This document shows positions 52,454 to 63,897 of a stretch of DNA of 64,000 nt, in pieces; position 1 is the stretch's first letter, and each line of letters begins with the position of its first letter. The notes under the pieces were generated by a model, which made no database searches, was not told the origin of the DNA, and saw only the letters and a program-made list of their open reading frames with translations. This DNA comes from Paraglaciecola arctica BSs20135 (lineage in GTDB: Bacteria > Pseudomonadota > Gammaproteobacteria > Enterobacterales > Alteromonadaceae). The stretch spans positions 1-64,000 of the forward strand of contig NZ_BAEO01000056.1 of NCBI RefSeq assembly GCF_000314995.1, in the 5' to 3' direction. The translations under genes and the position numbers were made by a program.

Positions 52454-52759
52454 TGCGACTCTCTTTAAATTTTTGTGGTTAAGATCAATAGATCTATATC
52501 TGGCGACAAGTTTAACGTTTTCAACTAATGATTAATACTCTACTGATCTTTTGATGGCTGGTTTTAATCACTTACTTATTCCGAATTCAGCTTAATTAAC
52601 TAAATTTACACTTGAAAAACAGTATCAAGGCGCAATATCTGATGTATTGAAAAATTAGTTTTATCTAATAACAAACCAGCGCTTTTACATTGTTATATAA
52701 AGTACTAGCATTTACTGGTTATGAATTTAAATACACATCACCCTTTATGGAGAAACATC
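52454..52759. other. Divergent intergenic region grxD / sodB
   Basis: About 300 AT-rich bases with no gene seen. Ordinary promoters for both genes are expected; TATATAAAGT near 52695 could be part of the sodB promoter. No clear Fur box was recognised. Confidence 0.35.
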
Positions 52760-53341
52760 ATGGCTTTTGAATTACCAGCTCTTCCTTATGAAAAGAACGC
52801 GCTTGAACCACATATCTCTGCTGAAACCTTGGAATACCACTACGGTAAACACCACGCCACTTACGTAGCTAAGTTAAATGGTTTGGTTGAAGGTACAGAC
52901 TTGGCTAATAAAAGCCTAGAAGAGATAGTTAAGAATTCTGAAGGTGGCGTGTTTAACAATGCGGCCCAAATTTGGAATCACACTTTTTACTGGAACAGCC
53001 TTAGCCCGAATGGCGGCGGCGAACCTTCTGGTGCATTGGCTGATGCAATCAATGCAAAATGGGGCTCTTTCGCAGACTTCAAAGCAGCGTTGAATGACAA
53101 AGCAGTGAACAACTTTGGTTCTAGCTGGACTTGGTTAGTGAAAAAAGCTGACGGTAGCCTAGACATAGTTAACACTAGTAATGCAGCTACACCTTTGACT
53201 GATGCTAGCTTGACTCCTGTACTTACTGTTGATTTGTGGGAACACGCTTACTACATTGATTACCGTAACGTGCGTCCTAAGTACCTTGAAGGTTTCTGGG
53301 CATTGGCTAACTGGGATTTTGCTGCGGCAAATTTCGCTTAA
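52760..53341 (+). CDS. sodB: Superoxide dismutase [Fe]
   Basis: SodB converts superoxide to hydrogen peroxide and oxygen. The frame opens at 52721, but the ATG at 52760 ([18 protein letters not shown]) is the family start, with GGAGA upstream; 193 residues. Metal ligands are visible: His in [14 protein letters not shown], His in [14 protein letters not shown], and Asp and His in [14 protein letters not shown]. The [11 protein letters not shown] form favours iron. Confidence 0.96.
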   Translation: MAFELPALPYEKNALEPHISAETLEYHYGKHHATYVAKLNGLVEGTDLANKSLEEIVKNSEGGVFNNAAQIWNHTFYWNSLSPNGGGEPSGALADAINAKWGSFADFKAALNDKAVNNFGSSWTWLVKKADGSLDIVNTSNAATPLTDASLTPVLTVDLWEHAYYIDYRNVRPKYLEGFWALANWDFAAANFA

Positions 53342-53368
53342 TAGCTCAATATAAAAATAATAAATATT

Positions 53369-53396
53369 AGCCCTGTTAATCAGGGCTTTTTTTTTG
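53369..53396 (+). terminator. Rho-independent terminator after sodB
   Basis: AGCCCTG and CAGGGCT with a TTAAT loop, followed by nine T. Confidence 0.92.
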
Positions 53397-53433
53397 GTGT
53401 TTTTCAGCAGACAATGTTTGAACTAAGATTCCG

Positions 53434-53616
53434 ATGTTGCTACTGCTAACGCTCACTAAAGCCAAAGATTATGCGACCTTTTATTCACAAGGCTTTTTAG
53501 TGACTGTAACCAAAAAAGGTAAGTTTGTGTTATCTGACACCATCAGTTTTGAACGTTATTTTGCTGGTATTAATGTGCTACAAGCTTTGCATTATATAAA
53601 TAGCCTAGAAAAATAG
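53434..53616 (+). CDS. Small hypothetical protein, doubtful
   Basis: A 60-codon frame between the sodB terminator and the VF530-like gene. The product has a hydrophobic start and a SQGFLVTVTKKGKFVLSD segment, but no known motif, and no good ribosome-binding site precedes the ATG. It could be a real small protein, a remnant, or chance. The remaining bases of this gap hold nothing recognisable. Confidence 0.25.
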   Translation: MLLLLTLTKAKDYATFYSQGFLVTVTKKGKFVLSDTISFERYFAGINVLQALHYINSLEK

Positions 53617-53711
53617 CCGTAGCGCTGGGTCCAGCTAACTTCGCAACCAAATTCGATATTCAGGCTGGCGGTGAATGACGAATTGTAATTGTACTTAAAT
53701 AAAGAATTCTT

Positions 53712-54011
53712 ATGACTGAACAACAAAATAACCCTTTGCATGGGCTGACACTACAGACCATTCTCGAAACTCTGGTAGACAAACTTGGCTTTGAAAAAAT
53801 GGGCGAAGAAGTCAAAATAAATTGTTTCACCAGCGATCCATCGATTAAGTCTAGCTTAAAGTTTTTGCGTAAAACGCCTTGGGCAAGAGAAAAGGTAGAG
53901 CAACTGTATTTGTACACCCTTAAGACTCCAGCCAAACAAAAACCTAAGAAGCCAACGGAAGCCTTTGTTTGGCCAGATCTCACTAAAAACAATCCCGATA
54001 AAAATTCTTAA
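53712..54011 (+). CDS. VF530-family (DUF2132) small DNA-binding-like protein
   Basis: The 99-residue basic protein matches the VF530/DUF2132 family: [40 protein letters not shown] and [20 protein letters not shown]. The fold is a small helical one described as DNA-binding; the biological role is not established. The C-terminal extension is Lys/Pro-rich. Confidence 0.88.
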   Translation: MTEQQNNPLHGLTLQTILETLVDKLGFEKMGEEVKINCFTSDPSIKSSLKFLRKTPWAREKVEQLYLYTLKTPAKQKPKKPTEAFVWPDLTKNNPDKNS

Positions 54012-54054
54012 TTAACTTTTGTCACTGTACCTAAATCAATTTAAGGAAACCTAA

Positions 54055-55158
54055 ATGAGTAAAAATGCAGACTCACTTTTTAAACCTTTTAGCTTAAAAA
54101 GCTTGTCACTTAAAAATAGAATTGCCATGGCTCCCATGACCCGTAACTTCTCACCCGATGGCATACCTACTGAAGACGTAGCAGGTTATTATCGTCGCCG
54201 TGCAGAGGGGGGGACGGGTTTAATCATTACCGAAGGCACAACTATTAACGATCCCGTCGCCACTATGGATGGAAAAGTCCCCAAAATACATGGTCAACAA
54301 GCACTAGCGGGTTGGGAAAATGTTGTAAAAGAAGTCCATGCTGCTGGAGGTAAAATCATGCCGCAACTCTGGCATGTTGGCATGGCACGTAATCCGCAAA
54401 AAGCCCCTTTCCCAGAATTACCAAGCGCTGGCCCTTCTGGATTATTATCACCTGGCAAACAAATCGCCGAACCAATGACAGTTGAGCATATTCACAGTGT
54501 TATTGATGGTTTTGCTGCAGCGGCTGCGGATGCCAAACGTATAGGTTTTGACGGGGTTGAAATTCATGGAGCTCATGGTTATCTCGTCGATCAATTTTTC
54601 TGGAGTGGTACCAACCAACGCACTGATGAATGGGGCGGTAGCATGGCTAACCGAAGTCGTTTTGGGGTAGAAATTATTAAAGCTATCCGTGCAGCCACTG
54701 ATCCTGACTTCCCAATTATTTTACGTTATTCACAATGGAAGCAGCAGGACTATACCGCTAGGTTGGCCGAGACCCCAGAGTTATTGGAACAGTTTTTAGC
54801 GCCACTAGCAGATGCAGGAGTGGATATCTTCCATTGTTCAACTAGGCGCTACTGGGAGCCAGAATTTGCAGGTTCAAACCTCAACCTAGCTGGCTGGACC
54901 AAAAAACTCACAGGCAAAGCCACGATAACAGTAGGCTCTGTAGGCTTAAACGGAGACTTCTTTGGCGCTTTTGCTGGCAAAGGATCAGAAACACGCTCAA
55001 TAGACGATTTAATCGAACGTCTAGATAAAGGCGAATTTGATTTAGTCGCTGTAGGACGGGCTATATTACAAGATCCAAATTGGGCGAATAAAATCCGCCA
55101 AGGTGAAATAGATAAACTAGAAACCTACTCTGGTGACGCGTTAGCAACCTTGTCATAA
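54055..55158 (+). CDS. Old Yellow Enzyme-family NADH:flavin oxidoreductase
   Basis: The 367-residue protein is a single FMN-binding TIM barrel. LKNRIAMAPMTRNFSPDGIP, GGTGLIITEGTTIND, PQLWHVGMARNPQ and DGVEIHGAHGYLVDQFFWSG followed by NQRTDEWGGS are OYE signatures; the last contains the substrate-binding His pair region. It probably reduces activated double bonds with NAD(P)H. The true substrate is unknown. It lacks the iron-sulfur and FAD domains of FadH farther along. Confidence 0.88.
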   Translation: MSKNADSLFKPFSLKSLSLKNRIAMAPMTRNFSPDGIPTEDVAGYYRRRAEGGTGLIITEGTTINDPVATMDGKVPKIHGQQALAGWENVVKEVHAAGGKIMPQLWHVGMARNPQKAPFPELPSAGPSGLLSPGKQIAEPMTVEHIHSVIDGFAAAAADAKRIGFDGVEIHGAHGYLVDQFFWSGTNQRTDEWGGSMANRSRFGVEIIKAIRAATDPDFPIILRYSQWKQQDYTARLAETPELLEQFLAPLADAGVDIFHCSTRRYWEPEFAGSNLNLAGWTKKLTGKATITVGSVGLNGDFFGAFAGKGSETRSIDDLIERLDKGEFDLVAVGRAILQDPNWANKIRQGEIDKLETYSGDALATLS

Positions 55159-55165
55159 AACATGT

Positions 55166-55197
55166 AAAAAAAGCGCCCATTAAAATGGGCGCTTTTA
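55166..55197. terminator. Bidirectional Rho-independent terminator
   Basis: AAAAGCGCCCATT and AATGGGCGCTTTT form a 13-bp stem between the converging oxidoreductase and M16 protease genes. Confidence 0.9.
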
Positions 55198-55222
55198 GTT
55201 AAATCAATATACTTTAAGTTAA

Positions 55223-57952
55223 TTAACCTTCCACTTTACTCATATCACCAGCTTTAATAATTGAGAAATTTTCAAGTGTAAGATACTTGTTCATCACACT
55301 TTTGACATCATCAGCAGTTAGAGCTTCAAGTTTTGCCTCATAGGCTTTGTTCCATTGCATAGTTCTATCTACTACTAAATTTCGGCGTAAGGTTCCCACC
55401 AACTCTCTGTCCTGTGCACGACTCACTTTTTTACCTTGTAACAGTCCAGATTTAGCGCTTTCAATTTCTTCGTCAGTAAAGCCATCTTTCAACATGCGAC
55501 TTAGCTCTTCCTTAAAGCCTATTTCGACTTTGGCTAGGTTTTGCGGTGCACATATCGCGTAAGCCCCTAAAGTGGCTTTGTCGTCTTGAGTGTTCATGTT
55601 TAGAAACGACCCCGCCCCATAACTTAATCCGTCTTTTTGTCTTAATCTTGTGGCTAAGCGACTATTTAAGAAGCCACCACCAAAAATATAGTTGCCTAAC
55701 TCTAGTGCTGGTGCATCATCACTATTTGTTCCAACAGGTAGCATAATGGCTGCAACAAATGTTGCATTTTCTTTGTCTGGCGTATCAAACGCAGTAGGGC
55801 TGGCAGTTACTTCCTTATACGGATCTGGTACACGCTCGTAAGTATTTTTAGCATTCCAATTACCGTAAAGGGTTTCTAACTCAGTTTTGATTTGATTTTG
55901 ATCGAAATCACCCACTACACCAATATTCATGTGATTGCCGCCAAAAAATGACTGATGGAAGGTTGTTAAATCACTTAATTTAAGCGCACTAAGTTCGTCT
56001 AAACTTTCTTGGAAGGTTTGTCGATAATGAGGGTGACCTTTTTCATATGGATTTTGTTTACGACTGTATTCGTTAAATGCCAGTCGCTGGGGATCTTGTA
56101 GATTTTTTTCAATATCTACCTTTAAGGTTGATTTGTATTGTTCAAACTCAGTTTTATCAAAAGCAGGATCGCTCAATACCTTATGCATTAACCTAAGTGC
56201 CGCTGGCAAGTTTTCATTAGTCGTGGTGATATTGGCCACTAACCAATCTGTCCCGCCTGCAACAGCAACCTGCGCTTTTAGCTTATCGAACTCATCCTGA
56301 ATTTCTTGGCGAGATAATTCACTGGTCCCCCGCATCAGCATTGCACTGGTAGCATTGCCAATTATACCAATGTTTTGCAAACTTTTTTCAGTACCTAGAC
56401 TCATCTTAATAGAAACGACGACAGATCCACCTCGGGTCTTTTTAGACAATAACGACAGTTCAGTGCCATTACTTAACTTTGTTTCAACTGTACGTGAGTC
56501 GATGTTATCAAAAGAGGGTTCGAATACTTCACCTGCGGCAATTTTTGCGCGACCTTTATAACCTTTGATCATGTCATTCACATTAGCTACAGCAGGGATC
56601 TCAACGCGATCAGGTGTATCTGTGGGGATAAAATGTCCAGCGGTACGGTTATTACGTTGTAAATAACTATTAGCTACGCGCTGCACATCTGCGGTATTGA
56701 CCTGTTCAATTCTGTCGCGGTGTAGAAAGTATAAACGCCAATCCCCCATACCCAGCCATTCACTTAGGTTTAATGCGATACGCTCTGATGAATTAAACGA
56801 TAACTCGATATTTTTTAATAAGGTACGTTTTGCTCGCTCTACTTCTTCATCGGTAATGGGTTGGCTATTTAAGTCCTCAAGTACCGCGACCATAGCGTCA
56901 GAGGCCTTGCTTAAATCTGCTTTTTTATCGACTTCGGCAAAATAAATCGCCAGCCCAGGTTCTTGCCACTGAAAGTTAAAGCCAAAAACACGACTGGCTA
57001 GTTTTTCTTCAACTAACGCTTTATGTAAACGACCACTAGGGGTATCGCCTAAAATTTGACTAAGTATATCAATGGCGGCGTAATCTTCATGGGAGCCTGC
57101 AGGAATATGATAAGCCGCACCTGTCATTTGAACGTCGCCCACACGTCTTATGGTCACACTTTTTTCACCATCTTGTGCTGGTTCAGCCGTGTATAAGGGC
57201 CTTATCACTCTGTCTGGTTTTGGAATAGGTGAAAAGTACTTATTCACTAATTCTAGCATATCTGCTTCTACAAACTTACCTGCCACAATTAAGGTCGCGT
57301 TGTCTGGTTGGTAGTACATTTTATAAAAAGCTTTTAATCTGTCGATAGGTACATTTTCTAGATCGGCTTTAGCACCAATAGTGGACTTTCCATAGTTATG
57401 CCACATGTAAGCAGCCGCAGAAATTTTTTGAAGAGTAATACCAAATGGGCTATTTTCACCACGTTCAAATTCATTTCGAACGACTGTCATTTCACTATCA
57501 AGATCTTTTTTGGCGATAAAAGAATTGACCATACGATCTGATTCCATGCTTAACGCCCAATTGATATTTTCTTCATTAGCCGAAAAAGTTTCAAAATAGT
57601 TAGTGCGGTCGGTCCAAGTGGTGCCATTTGGACGAGCACCATGGGAGCTCAACTCTGCGGGAATATCTTTATGTTTAGGGCTACCTTTGAAAACCAAATG
57701 TTCCAGTAGGTGAGCCATGCCTGTTTCACCATAGTTTTCATGTTTTGAACCCACATGATAAGTAACGTTGACTGTTACTGTTTCTTTAGTTTGGTCAGGG
57801 AATAATAAAACACGTAAGCCGTTATCGAGATTATATTCGCTGATCCCTTCAACTTCGGTTATTTTCTCAAACTTTTCTTTGGCAAAAACCAAAGGTGATG
57901 CAACCAGAGTAATACTCAATAGTGCGCCAATAAATAATGATCTTTTGAACAT
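55223..57952 (-). CDS. M16 family zinc metallopeptidase (two-unit, pitrilysin-like)
   Basis: The 909-residue protein has a signal peptide (ISLTLVASPLVFA-type region, residues about 12-24). The inverted zinc motif HLLEH is in GETGMAHLLEHLVFKGSPKH near residue 82, with the downstream Glu ligand in VVRNEFERGENS. A second M16 unit in the C-terminal half (GGFLNSRLATRLRQKDGLSY, GAGSFLNM) lacks the HXXEH motif and is likely the inactive partner. Periplasmic peptide degradation is the probable role. Confidence 0.9.
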   Translation of the reverse strand: MFKRSLFIGALLSITLVASPLVFAKEKFEKITEVEGISEYNLDNGLRVLLFPDQTKETVTVNVTYHVGSKHENYGETGMAHLLEHLVFKGSPKHKDIPAELSSHGARPNGTTWTDRTNYFETFSANEENINWALSMESDRMVNSFIAKKDLDSEMTVVRNEFERGENSPFGITLQKISAAAYMWHNYGKSTIGAKADLENVPIDRLKAFYKMYYQPDNATLIVAGKFVEADMLELVNKYFSPIPKPDRVIRPLYTAEPAQDGEKSVTIRRVGDVQMTGAAYHIPAGSHEDYAAIDILSQILGDTPSGRLHKALVEEKLASRVFGFNFQWQEPGLAIYFAEVDKKADLSKASDAMVAVLEDLNSQPITDEEVERAKRTLLKNIELSFNSSERIALNLSEWLGMGDWRLYFLHRDRIEQVNTADVQRVANSYLQRNNRTAGHFIPTDTPDRVEIPAVANVNDMIKGYKGRAKIAAGEVFEPSFDNIDSRTVETKLSNGTELSLLSKKTRGGSVVVSIKMSLGTEKSLQNIGIIGNATSAMLMRGTSELSRQEIQDEFDKLKAQVAVAGGTDWLVANITTTNENLPAALRLMHKVLSDPAFDKTEFEQYKSTLKVDIEKNLQDPQRLAFNEYSRKQNPYEKGHPHYRQTFQESLDELSALKLSDLTTFHQSFFGGNHMNIGVVGDFDQNQIKTELETLYGNWNAKNTYERVPDPYKEVTASPTAFDTPDKENATFVAAIMLPVGTNSDDAPALELGNYIFGGGFLNSRLATRLRQKDGLSYGAGSFLNMNTQDDKATLGAYAICAPQNLAKVEIGFKEELSRMLKDGFTDEEIESAKSGLLQGKKVSRAQDRELVGTLRRNLVVDRTMQWNKAYEAKLEALTADDVKSVMNKYLTLENFSIIKAGDMSKVEG

Positions 57953-58122
57953 CCGTTTATCCTTCTAATAATTTCAACTACGACTTAAACGTAGCCACTT
58001 AGATTTAAGCCATTAGACAATAATTAACTTTGTTTGTTAAAACAACTTCAGATGTTATTTAATTGGGTAAATTTAATACCAATTAACCTAAGCTGAAGTA
58101 AAGAGAACAGTAAAAAAAACAC

Positions 58123-58149
58123 AAAAAAGCCGACTCATAGAGTCGGCTT
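58123..58149 (-). terminator. Rho-independent terminator after fadH
   Basis: Minus strand: AAGCCGACT-loop-AGTCGGCTT followed by six T. Confidence 0.9.
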
Positions 58150-58174
58150 GAACCTAGCTTTTTCAAATAACTAC

Positions 58175-60223
<2,049 letters not shown>

Positions 60224-60264
60224 TTAAATATTGTTCCTATTTTCTTGATTTTGTTTACGCTGAC

Positions 60265-61116
60265 TTACATGCCAGAAGATTTTTTGTGTAATTCGGCATA
60301 CACAGGCAAACGCCTTTGTTGCCCTGCGGCCATAGCTTCTTGTACATCAGGCATTTGGAACATACCGCTTTGCCATGTGGCCATATAAGTTAAGCTATCT
60401 GCTACATTGTGGTCACGTGTGTAGTTAATCATTTCTTTACAGCCAGCCACAGCCATTGGGGAATGCATGGCAATTTTGGCAGCTATTTTCATTACCGCTT
60501 CAAGCATTGTTTGTTGGTCGCTAAACACTTGATTTACAAAACCACAGGCTTTTGCCTCCTCGCTTTGCATGTTGCGGCCGGTGTAGGCCAATTCGCGGAT
60601 CAAACCTTGAGGCATAAGATGAGGTAAACGTTGTAATGTGCCTACATCTGCGGTCATACCTAATTCAGTTTCTTTAATAGTAAAATAGGCATCTTCAGTG
60701 CAATAACGACTATCTGCGGCACATATCATATCCACAGCACCACCGATTACTCCCCCCTGAACGGCCACTAACACTGGAATACGCACTTCTTCCATTGCAT
60801 TAAAACTATCTTGTAACTCAAGTACCAATCGACGAGTACGTTCTGCACGTCTTGCAGGTTCGCCTTGAAAATCTTTGGCCATATTAGTGAATACTGACAA
60901 ATCCATGCCGGCACTAAAATGTTTGCCTTGGGATGAGATAACAATCACCCGCGCTTGAGACTCAGCGTCAATTTTTCTCACAACAGCGGGCAGTTCTCGC
61001 CAAAACGCTGGCACCATACTGTTGAGTGCTTCAGGACGACTCAATTGGATATGAGCAATGTTATTCTCGATACTCACAGATAAGGTTTCTAGCGCTGAAA
61101 AATCAATATTCGGCAC
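60265..61116 (-). CDS. Delta3,5-Delta2,4-dienoyl-CoA isomerase (ECH1-like crotonase)
   Basis: The 283-residue crotonase has the oxyanion-hole segment SSQGKHFSAGMDLSVF and matches ECH1 in the three acidic positions used for isomerisation: Asp in GGAVDMICAADSRYC, Glu in TIKETELG and Asp in TADVGTLQRLPH. The TADVGTLQRLP string is diagnostic of ECH1 rather than ordinary enoyl-CoA hydratase. The start is a GTG with AAGGAG upstream. With FadH it completes the reductase-dependent route for odd-position double bonds. Confidence 0.88.
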   Translation of the reverse strand: MPNIDFSALETLSVSIENNIAHIQLSRPEALNSMVPAFWRELPAVVRKIDAESQARVIVISSQGKHFSAGMDLSVFTNMAKDFQGEPARRAERTRRLVLELQDSFNAMEEVRIPVLVAVQGGVIGGAVDMICAADSRYCTEDAYFTIKETELGMTADVGTLQRLPHLMPQGLIRELAYTGRNMQSEEAKACGFVNQVFSDQQTMLEAVMKIAAKIAMHSPMAVAGCKEMINYTRDHNVADSLTYMATWQSGMFQMPDVQEAMAAGQQRRLPVYAELHKKSSGM

Positions 61117-61197
61117 GGGTATTCTCCTTGGCTTAGTACGCGCTTATTACTGAAAGTCAGTAAATAAAGCCCAAACTGTTAACAAAAAATTAAACTA

Positions 61198-61233
61198 GAC
61201 AGCGTCAAGATAAAAGCATATGTTGACGCTGTC
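61198..61233. promoter_or_regulatory. Inverted repeat, probable TetR-family operator
   Basis: GACAGCGTCAA (61198-61208) and TTGACGCTGTC (61223-61233) are exact 11-base inverted repeats 14 bases apart, in the 150-base region between the isomerase gene and the divergent tetR-type gene. Both half-sites are followed by GATAA. It is the natural binding site for the adjacent regulator, controlling both directions. Confidence 0.75.
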
Positions 61234-61268
61234 AAGATAACAAACATCAAATTTATTAATAGTCGGTT

Positions 61269-61910
61269 ATGAGTCAACAAACAGCATTGAAACAAAAACA
61301 AAATAAGCCAAGTTATCATCATGGTGATTTACGCATCACACTGCTCAATGCCGCCAATGTATTGTTAAAAGAAACAGGTATTGAAGGTTTATCTCTACGT
61401 AAATTAGCTGACAAAGTGGGAGTATCTCGCACCGCCCCATATCACCACTTTAAAGATAAAAACCAATTGTTGTGTGCTATCGCTGAAAAAGGTTTTGTGC
61501 AATGGCAACAAGATGCGGCAAATATATTTAACCAAACCGGGTTATCTCCCAAAGAGAAATATCGTCAATTTTTTCATGGTTACATCAGTTATGCCGCTGA
61601 TAATCCAGAACTTTACGATTTAATGTTTGGTCGTACAATTTGGAAACAAAATAGTGCCACTAGCGAACTACGAAATGCGGCTTACCCAAGTTTTCACCAC
61701 CAAGTGAAAATGACCAAAAAATGGCAAGAACAAGGGTTAATGCCCAGCGGCGAAGATACTTTACGTTTGTCGCAGGTCACTTGGGGCACTATGCACGGTA
61801 TAGCACGATTATTGATCGATGGGATCTACGCTGACCGCAGTCATATAGATGAAATGTGTGATTGCGCGGTGAATTTGTTTACGCAACAAATTACCCAATC
61901 AGAAGATTAA
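61269..61910 (+). CDS. TetR/AcrR-family transcriptional regulator
   Basis: The 213-residue protein has SYHHGDLRITLLNAANVLLK, then the helix-turn-helix LSLRKLADKVGVSRTAPYHH with FKDKNQLLCAIAEKGF. The C-terminal part (YISYAADNPELYDLMFGRTI, SQVTWGTMHGIARLLIDGIY) is the WHG-type ligand domain. It diverges from the dienoyl-CoA genes and probably represses them until an acyl-CoA or fatty acid is bound (inference). Confidence 0.92.
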   Translation: MSQQTALKQKQNKPSYHHGDLRITLLNAANVLLKETGIEGLSLRKLADKVGVSRTAPYHHFKDKNQLLCAIAEKGFVQWQQDAANIFNQTGLSPKEKYRQFFHGYISYAADNPELYDLMFGRTIWKQNSATSELRNAAYPSFHHQVKMTKKWQEQGLMPSGEDTLRLSQVTWGTMHGIARLLIDGIYADRSHIDEMCDCAVNLFTQQITQSED

Positions 61911-61927
61911 AACTAAGGACTAAGACT

Positions 61928-62785
61928 ATGCAAGCCATCACCTTAAAAACTAAAAATAATAACGCTATTAAGGGTTACTGGTTTACGCCACAGGGCTTAG
62001 ATGCAAAACCAATTATAGGTCAAATAGTCATAGCTTCTGCTATGGGGGTGACTCAAGCCTACTACCAATCAATTGCCAACTGGCTAACTGAACAAGGCTA
62101 TTGTGTTTTAACCTTCGATTGCAGTGGCATCGGAGAAAGCAAAGATAAACATTTGAAAGAATACCGCTGCAATATTCTAGACTGGGCTACAGATGAATAT
62201 TCGGCCGCATTACAATTTGTGTTAGACACAGATTCAAGCTCCCCAATTTATTGGTTAGGTAATAGTTTAGGTGGCCAGATATTCCCATTAGTTGACAATA
62301 TTGAACAAGTTAAAAAGGTTATTACTGTATCCTCTGGTACAGGGTATTGGAAACACAACGCGCCTGCACTGCGTAAAAAAGCGCCTTTATTTTGGTATGT
62401 TATTATGCCCCTAGCCACCAGCTTATTGGGTTATTTCCCCGGGAAAAAGCTTGGCATGGTTGGCGATTTACCAAAACAAGTGATGTTTCAATGGCGACGT
62501 TGGTGCTTGCATCCCGAATACTGCGTAGGAGTTGAGTCAGAAAGTGTAAAAGCGAAGTTTCAACAACTTGAAGTGCCACTTGTTTCTGTTTGTTTTAGCG
62601 ACGATGAAATGTTGTCCTTAACTAATATGCATGACTTACATGCTTTATTTGGCAATAAAAACAAAGAGCTAAAGAATTTGCATCCTAGAGATTTAGGAGA
62701 AAAACGTATTGGTCATTTGGGTTTCTTTAGAGAACAATTTAAAGATAACTTATGGACTCGGTTGCTGTTAAGTGAATTAGGCTAA
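61928..62785 (+). CDS. Alpha/beta hydrolase
   Basis: The frame opens at 61862 inside the regulator gene, but the ATG at 61928 (MQAITLKTKNNNAIKGYW) with AAGGA upstream is the likely start; 285 residues. VIASAMGVTQAYYQSIANWL is the oxyanion-type segment, YWLGNSLGGQIFP holds the nucleophile Ser in GXSXG, SVCFSDDEMLS an Asp, and KRIGHLGFF the His. Serine-hydrolase family of unknown substrate. It lies 17 bases after the regulator gene, likely in one operon. Confidence 0.88.
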   Translation: MQAITLKTKNNNAIKGYWFTPQGLDAKPIIGQIVIASAMGVTQAYYQSIANWLTEQGYCVLTFDCSGIGESKDKHLKEYRCNILDWATDEYSAALQFVLDTDSSSPIYWLGNSLGGQIFPLVDNIEQVKKVITVSSGTGYWKHNAPALRKKAPLFWYVIMPLATSLLGYFPGKKLGMVGDLPKQVMFQWRRWCLHPEYCVGVESESVKAKFQQLEVPLVSVCFSDDEMLSLTNMHDLHALFGNKNKELKNLHPRDLGEKRIGHLGFFREQFKDNLWTRLLLSELG

Positions 62786-62789
62786 CAGC

Positions 62790-63005
62790 TCACTTCCAAC
62801 CTTGTAACCATTGCTCTGTATCTTTTAAGCTTGGCCAATGAATATGTGTTGAACGTTTAGAGATGATCGCTTCTAACAAACATGAAATGACAACCCCATC
62901 CTCATCATATTCCACCTCCGTAATAATAAAGTGCTTTTCTTTATTCAAAGGCACTACTGCAGTCCATTTACTGTTCTGTAGTTTTTTAGGAGAAATTATG
63001 TTCAA
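62790..63005 (-). CDS. Small Trp-rich protein of the TIGR02450 type
   Basis: A 71-residue protein with SPKKLQNSKWTAVVPLNKEK, HFIITEVEYDEDGVVISCLL, EAIISKRSTHIHWPSLKD and QWLQGWK, the conserved layout of the short tryptophan-rich TIGR02450 family of unknown function. The start is a TTG 13 bases after the motY stop; no ATG is available. Confidence 0.85.
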   Translation of the reverse strand: MNIISPKKLQNSKWTAVVPLNKEKHFIITEVEYDEDGVVISCLLEAIISKRSTHIHWPSLKDTEQWLQGWK

Positions 63006-63018
63006 TGGCTTAGCTAAA

Positions 63019-63897
63019 TTAAGGTTTTGACATTCTAATCACCACTCGGCGGTTTTTAGCTCGTGTGCTTTCGTTTGCGTTAGATGACACATGACGTCTT
63101 TCGCCATGCCCAGTGATTTCTATTCGTTCTGGTGCAACCCCCATAGAACTGAAAAACGCTTTTATTTCCACAGCTCTACGCACAGAAATCTGTTTATTGA
63201 TTTCTCTACCGCCATAACTGTCAGTATAACCGTCTAGCAACACCAATTCTAAATCTGTATCTTCTTTTAAGTATTCGCCAATCATAGCTAAACGTTTCTG
63301 GGAGTATTTAGTCAACTTAGTATTATTGAATTGATAATTAAGCACTGTATAGGCAATGTCTTGAAAACTATAAGGTAATAGATTTGCCACACATTCAGCA
63401 AATTGTGTGTAGGGCACAGCAAAATTACTGGCATTTAATCCCACAGCCACTTTGTCGTATTGGTTGTACCAATCCTGATAATAAATAGTTGGCCAAAACC
63501 CCTTCTCTAGCTCAGACAGCATAGTCCAAGCGGCTTGTTCAGGTAAGTCACCATTGTATTGTTTACGGATTGTCATATCGGCAATAGTGCGTTGCACTTG
63601 GCCAGGCATCCATTTTGGAGGCACTGAATACACAGCCGCTACGCCATAAGATTTAGGCAGTCGTAACATATCTAGTTCGAATTCCATATTTAGCTGTTTT
63701 GAGGCAAAACTGCTAAACATAGCCTCACCATAACCGGGAAGTTTATGACTTAAAGTGCACTGTAAACGAGTTTCATCTTTAAGCTGCCAATCTGAATTCT
63801 CAACTTTGGCAGTATATTGACGTAGCGCAGCGGCAGAATTAACCGACAGTGACACTAAGATGGCACAAAGAATGGATTTTAACATTTTATTCATCAT
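63019..63897 (-). CDS. motY: Sodium-type flagellar T-ring protein MotY
   Basis: MotY forms the T ring that holds the sodium-driven stator around the polar flagellar motor. The 292-residue protein has a signal peptide, an N-terminal MotY domain (ALRQYTAKVENSDWQLKDET, WTMLSELEKGFWPTIYYQDW, LLPYSFQDIAYTVLNYQFNN) and an OmpA-like peptidoglycan-binding domain (LVLLDGYTDSYGGREINKQI, RRAVEIKAFFSSMGV, GHGERRH, KNRRVVIRM). Length equals Vibrio MotY. It lies away from the main flagellar cluster, as is usual. Confidence 0.93.
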   Translation of the reverse strand: MMNKMLKSILCAILVSLSVNSAAALRQYTAKVENSDWQLKDETRLQCTLSHKLPGYGEAMFSSFASKQLNMEFELDMLRLPKSYGVAAVYSVPPKWMPGQVQRTIADMTIRKQYNGDLPEQAAWTMLSELEKGFWPTIYYQDWYNQYDKVAVGLNASNFAVPYTQFAECVANLLPYSFQDIAYTVLNYQFNNTKLTKYSQKRLAMIGEYLKEDTDLELVLLDGYTDSYGGREINKQISVRRAVEIKAFFSSMGVAPERIEITGHGERRHVSSNANESTRAKNRRVVIRMSKP

